Below the pieces are notes generated by a model that did no database searches, had not been told where the DNA came from, and saw nothing but the letters and a program-made list of their open reading frames with translations. A program made the translations under genes and the position numbers. DNA of 64,000 nt from Streptomyces sp. NBC_00442 (lineage in GTDB: Bacteria > Actinomycetota > Actinomycetes > Streptomycetales > Streptomycetaceae), in contig NZ_CP107918.1 of NCBI RefSeq assembly GCF_036014195.1, forward strand, positions 5,332,001-5,396,000, read 5' to 3'. Of this stretch, positions 63,122 to 64,000 are shown piece by piece; positions within the stretch are counted from its first letter, which is position 1, and each line of letters opens with the position of its first letter.

Positions 63122-63817
63122 ATGGATTACTGCCACTCCTGCCGACGGCACCTCAACGGCGCCCTGGCCTGCGCCGGCTGCGGAACCCCGGCGCAAGAGC
63201 TGGCGCCCGCACCCGAGGACGAGCTCCTCGTGTATGCCGGCGCGCCGTCCCGCGGCGGAGCGGAGGTGCTCGCGCCCTCCGGCCATCGCCGTGCCGCCCG
63301 CAAAGGGCGGCGGGCCCGCCGCAAGCGGGGAAAGGTGGTCCTCTTCGGATCGGCCGGTCTGGTCCTGGTGGCCGGGGCCGTGGGATTCGTCCAGATGGCG
63401 ATGGAGCCGCCGGTCAACGACCGCGCCTCGTCCGTGCACGAGGACGAGACGATCTCCGACCCCCAGCCGCTTCCCTCCGGTCCGTCCGGCGGCGCGGTGA
63501 CGGCACCGTCCAGACCCACCGCCGAGCCGGTGGCCTCGCGGGGACGCGGCTCCGGTGCGGGTACCGGGGCGCCGGGTGGAGCGGGTGCGCCGCGGCCCGC
63601 CAGTCCCTCGCCGAAGGGGACGGTCTCCGGGCCCGCCGCCCCCCGGCCCTCCTCGTCCGAGCCCACGTCCTCCGCCTCGCCGGGGGCGTCCGATATGCCC
63701 GGTCCCGGCGAGTCCGTGCCCCCGTCGCCGTCGGCTTCGGCTCCGGCGCCTCCTCCGCCTGCGCCCTCGCCCACGCCCAGCAAGACGTGTCACCGCATCT
63801 TGTGGTGGTGCGCGTGA
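63122..63817 (+). CDS. Membrane zinc-ribbon protein with Cys-X6-Cys C-terminus
   Basis: 231 aa. ATG 63122 (MDYCHSCRRHLNGALACAGCG): CxxC at 4/7 and 17/20 form a short zinc ribbon. A basic stretch (RRAARKGRRARRKRGK) precedes one TM (about 72-92); the extracytoplasmic part is Ser/Pro/Ala-rich, and the last 11 residues are KTCHRILWWCA, Cys223 and Cys230 flanking HRILWW. The zinc ribbon is therefore cytosolic and the Cys pair outside. I recall similar endings in other Streptomyces proteins, unverified. Function unknown; could act as a membrane regulator. Confidence 0.8.
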   Translation: MDYCHSCRRHLNGALACAGCGTPAQELAPAPEDELLVYAGAPSRGGAEVLAPSGHRRAARKGRRARRKRGKVVLFGSAGLVLVAGAVGFVQMAMEPPVNDRASSVHEDETISDPQPLPSGPSGGAVTAPSRPTAEPVASRGRGSGAGTGAPGGAGAPRPASPSPKGTVSGPAAPRPSSSEPTSSASPGASDMPGPGESVPPSPSASAPAPPPPAPSPTPSKTCHRILWWCA

Positions 63818-63873
63818 CCTCGTGGTGCGCCTGATCCCCGCGCCTCTTCGAGGAGTCCGCGGTCAGGTTGAGG

Positions 63874-63891
63874 ACGCCCGCCGTCGGGCGT
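63874..63891. terminator. Short hairpin between convergent genes
   Basis: ACGCCCG and CGGGCGT around CCGT, 7-bp stem, between the zinc-ribbon gene (stop 63817) and the MarR-like gene (stop 63898). Confidence 0.6.
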
Positions 63892-63897
63892 TCCGCG

Positions 63898-64000
63898 TCA
63901 CGTGCCCAGCATCCTCTTCAGCAGGTCCCGCAGCACCCGACGCTCCTGAGGCGACAGCTCCGCCAGCGGCTCCCTCGCGAAGTTCAGCGATTCGCGCAGG
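63898..64000 (-). CDS. MarR-like regulator, C-terminal end only (partial)
   Basis: 33 codons before a TGA stop (63900-63898), continuing beyond the right edge. Reads LRESLNFAREPLAEL then SPQERRVLRDLLKRML: the last helices of a MarR-family regulator, where LSPEE/LSPQE-R-LRDLL-K-L is typical. No more of the gene is visible, so ligand and targets are unknown. Confidence 0.7.
   Translation of the reverse strand, partial: LRESLNFAREPLAELSPQERRVLRDLLKRMLGT

Overview
The window is chromosomal DNA from a Streptomyces-type actinomycete. It has very high GC, GTG starts are common, short 4-nt overlaps couple genes within operons, and it carries typical Streptomyces core genes: an hrd-family principal-like sigma factor, dnaG, dgt, the actin-like mbl, ppdK, matB and a SoxR-type FMN reductase. 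No phage, insertion sequence, CRISPR array or replication origin was seen. I annotated 53 coding sequences (two cut by the window edges), three tRNAs, and a set of operators, terminators and repeats.

Layout. 1-5.0 kb: partial aldo/keto reductase, DUF6243-type small protein, and two drug-exporter genes around a MmyB-type regulator. 5.2-9.5 kb: dihydrouridine synthase and pyruvate phosphate dikinase. 10.0-14.1 kb: ArsR-like regulator converging on a sugar ABC importer operon that has no ATPase gene. 14.3-19.9 kb: VOC protein, then a tightly coupled operon of a flavin reductase, nirB, nirD and an SDR. 20.0-23.0 kb: two-component system with a sensor-domain membrane protein. 23.2-24.1 kb: three overlapping small genes resembling a toxin-antitoxin unit. 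24.3-29.2 kb: ferric-reductase-like protein, class F sortase with a candidate surface substrate, class IV aminotransferase and an FMN reductase behind a SoxR-like box. 29.2-37.3 kb: orphan histidine kinase with a secreted partner, cutA, a cyclotransferase-fold protein, nasA, a SanA/YdcF-type protein, a nucleotidyltransferase and a sirohydrochlorin chelatase. 37.4-43.4 kb: dgt, ferredoxin reductase, dnaG and the sigma factor. 43.5-49.1 kb: heterodimeric ABC exporter, FGGY kinase and a YtxH-like protein. 49.3-54.3 kb: tRNA-Asn pair and a CAU tRNA, then a WXG100-type three-gene cassette and a 59-aa ORF between strong hairpins. 54.6-64.0 kb: MFS exporter, an intergenic repeat patch, fused carboxyltransferase with matB, GAF-domain kinase-like protein, mbl, two uncharacterised genes and the end of a MarR-like regulator.

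How parts fit together. Nitrate assimilation is spread over two loci: NasA makes nitrite, NirBD reduces it to ammonium, and the sirohydrochlorin chelatase can supply the siroheme NirB needs. The nir operon has a candidate GlnR box. The most interesting uncharacterised units are the WXG100-type cassette beside the tRNAs, the three-gene toxin-antitoxin-like operon, the sortase F/surface-protein pair, and a membrane zinc-ribbon protein ending in a Cys-X6-Cys motif.

Operator, family and start calls come from reading the sequence and from memory of known families. No database search was run.
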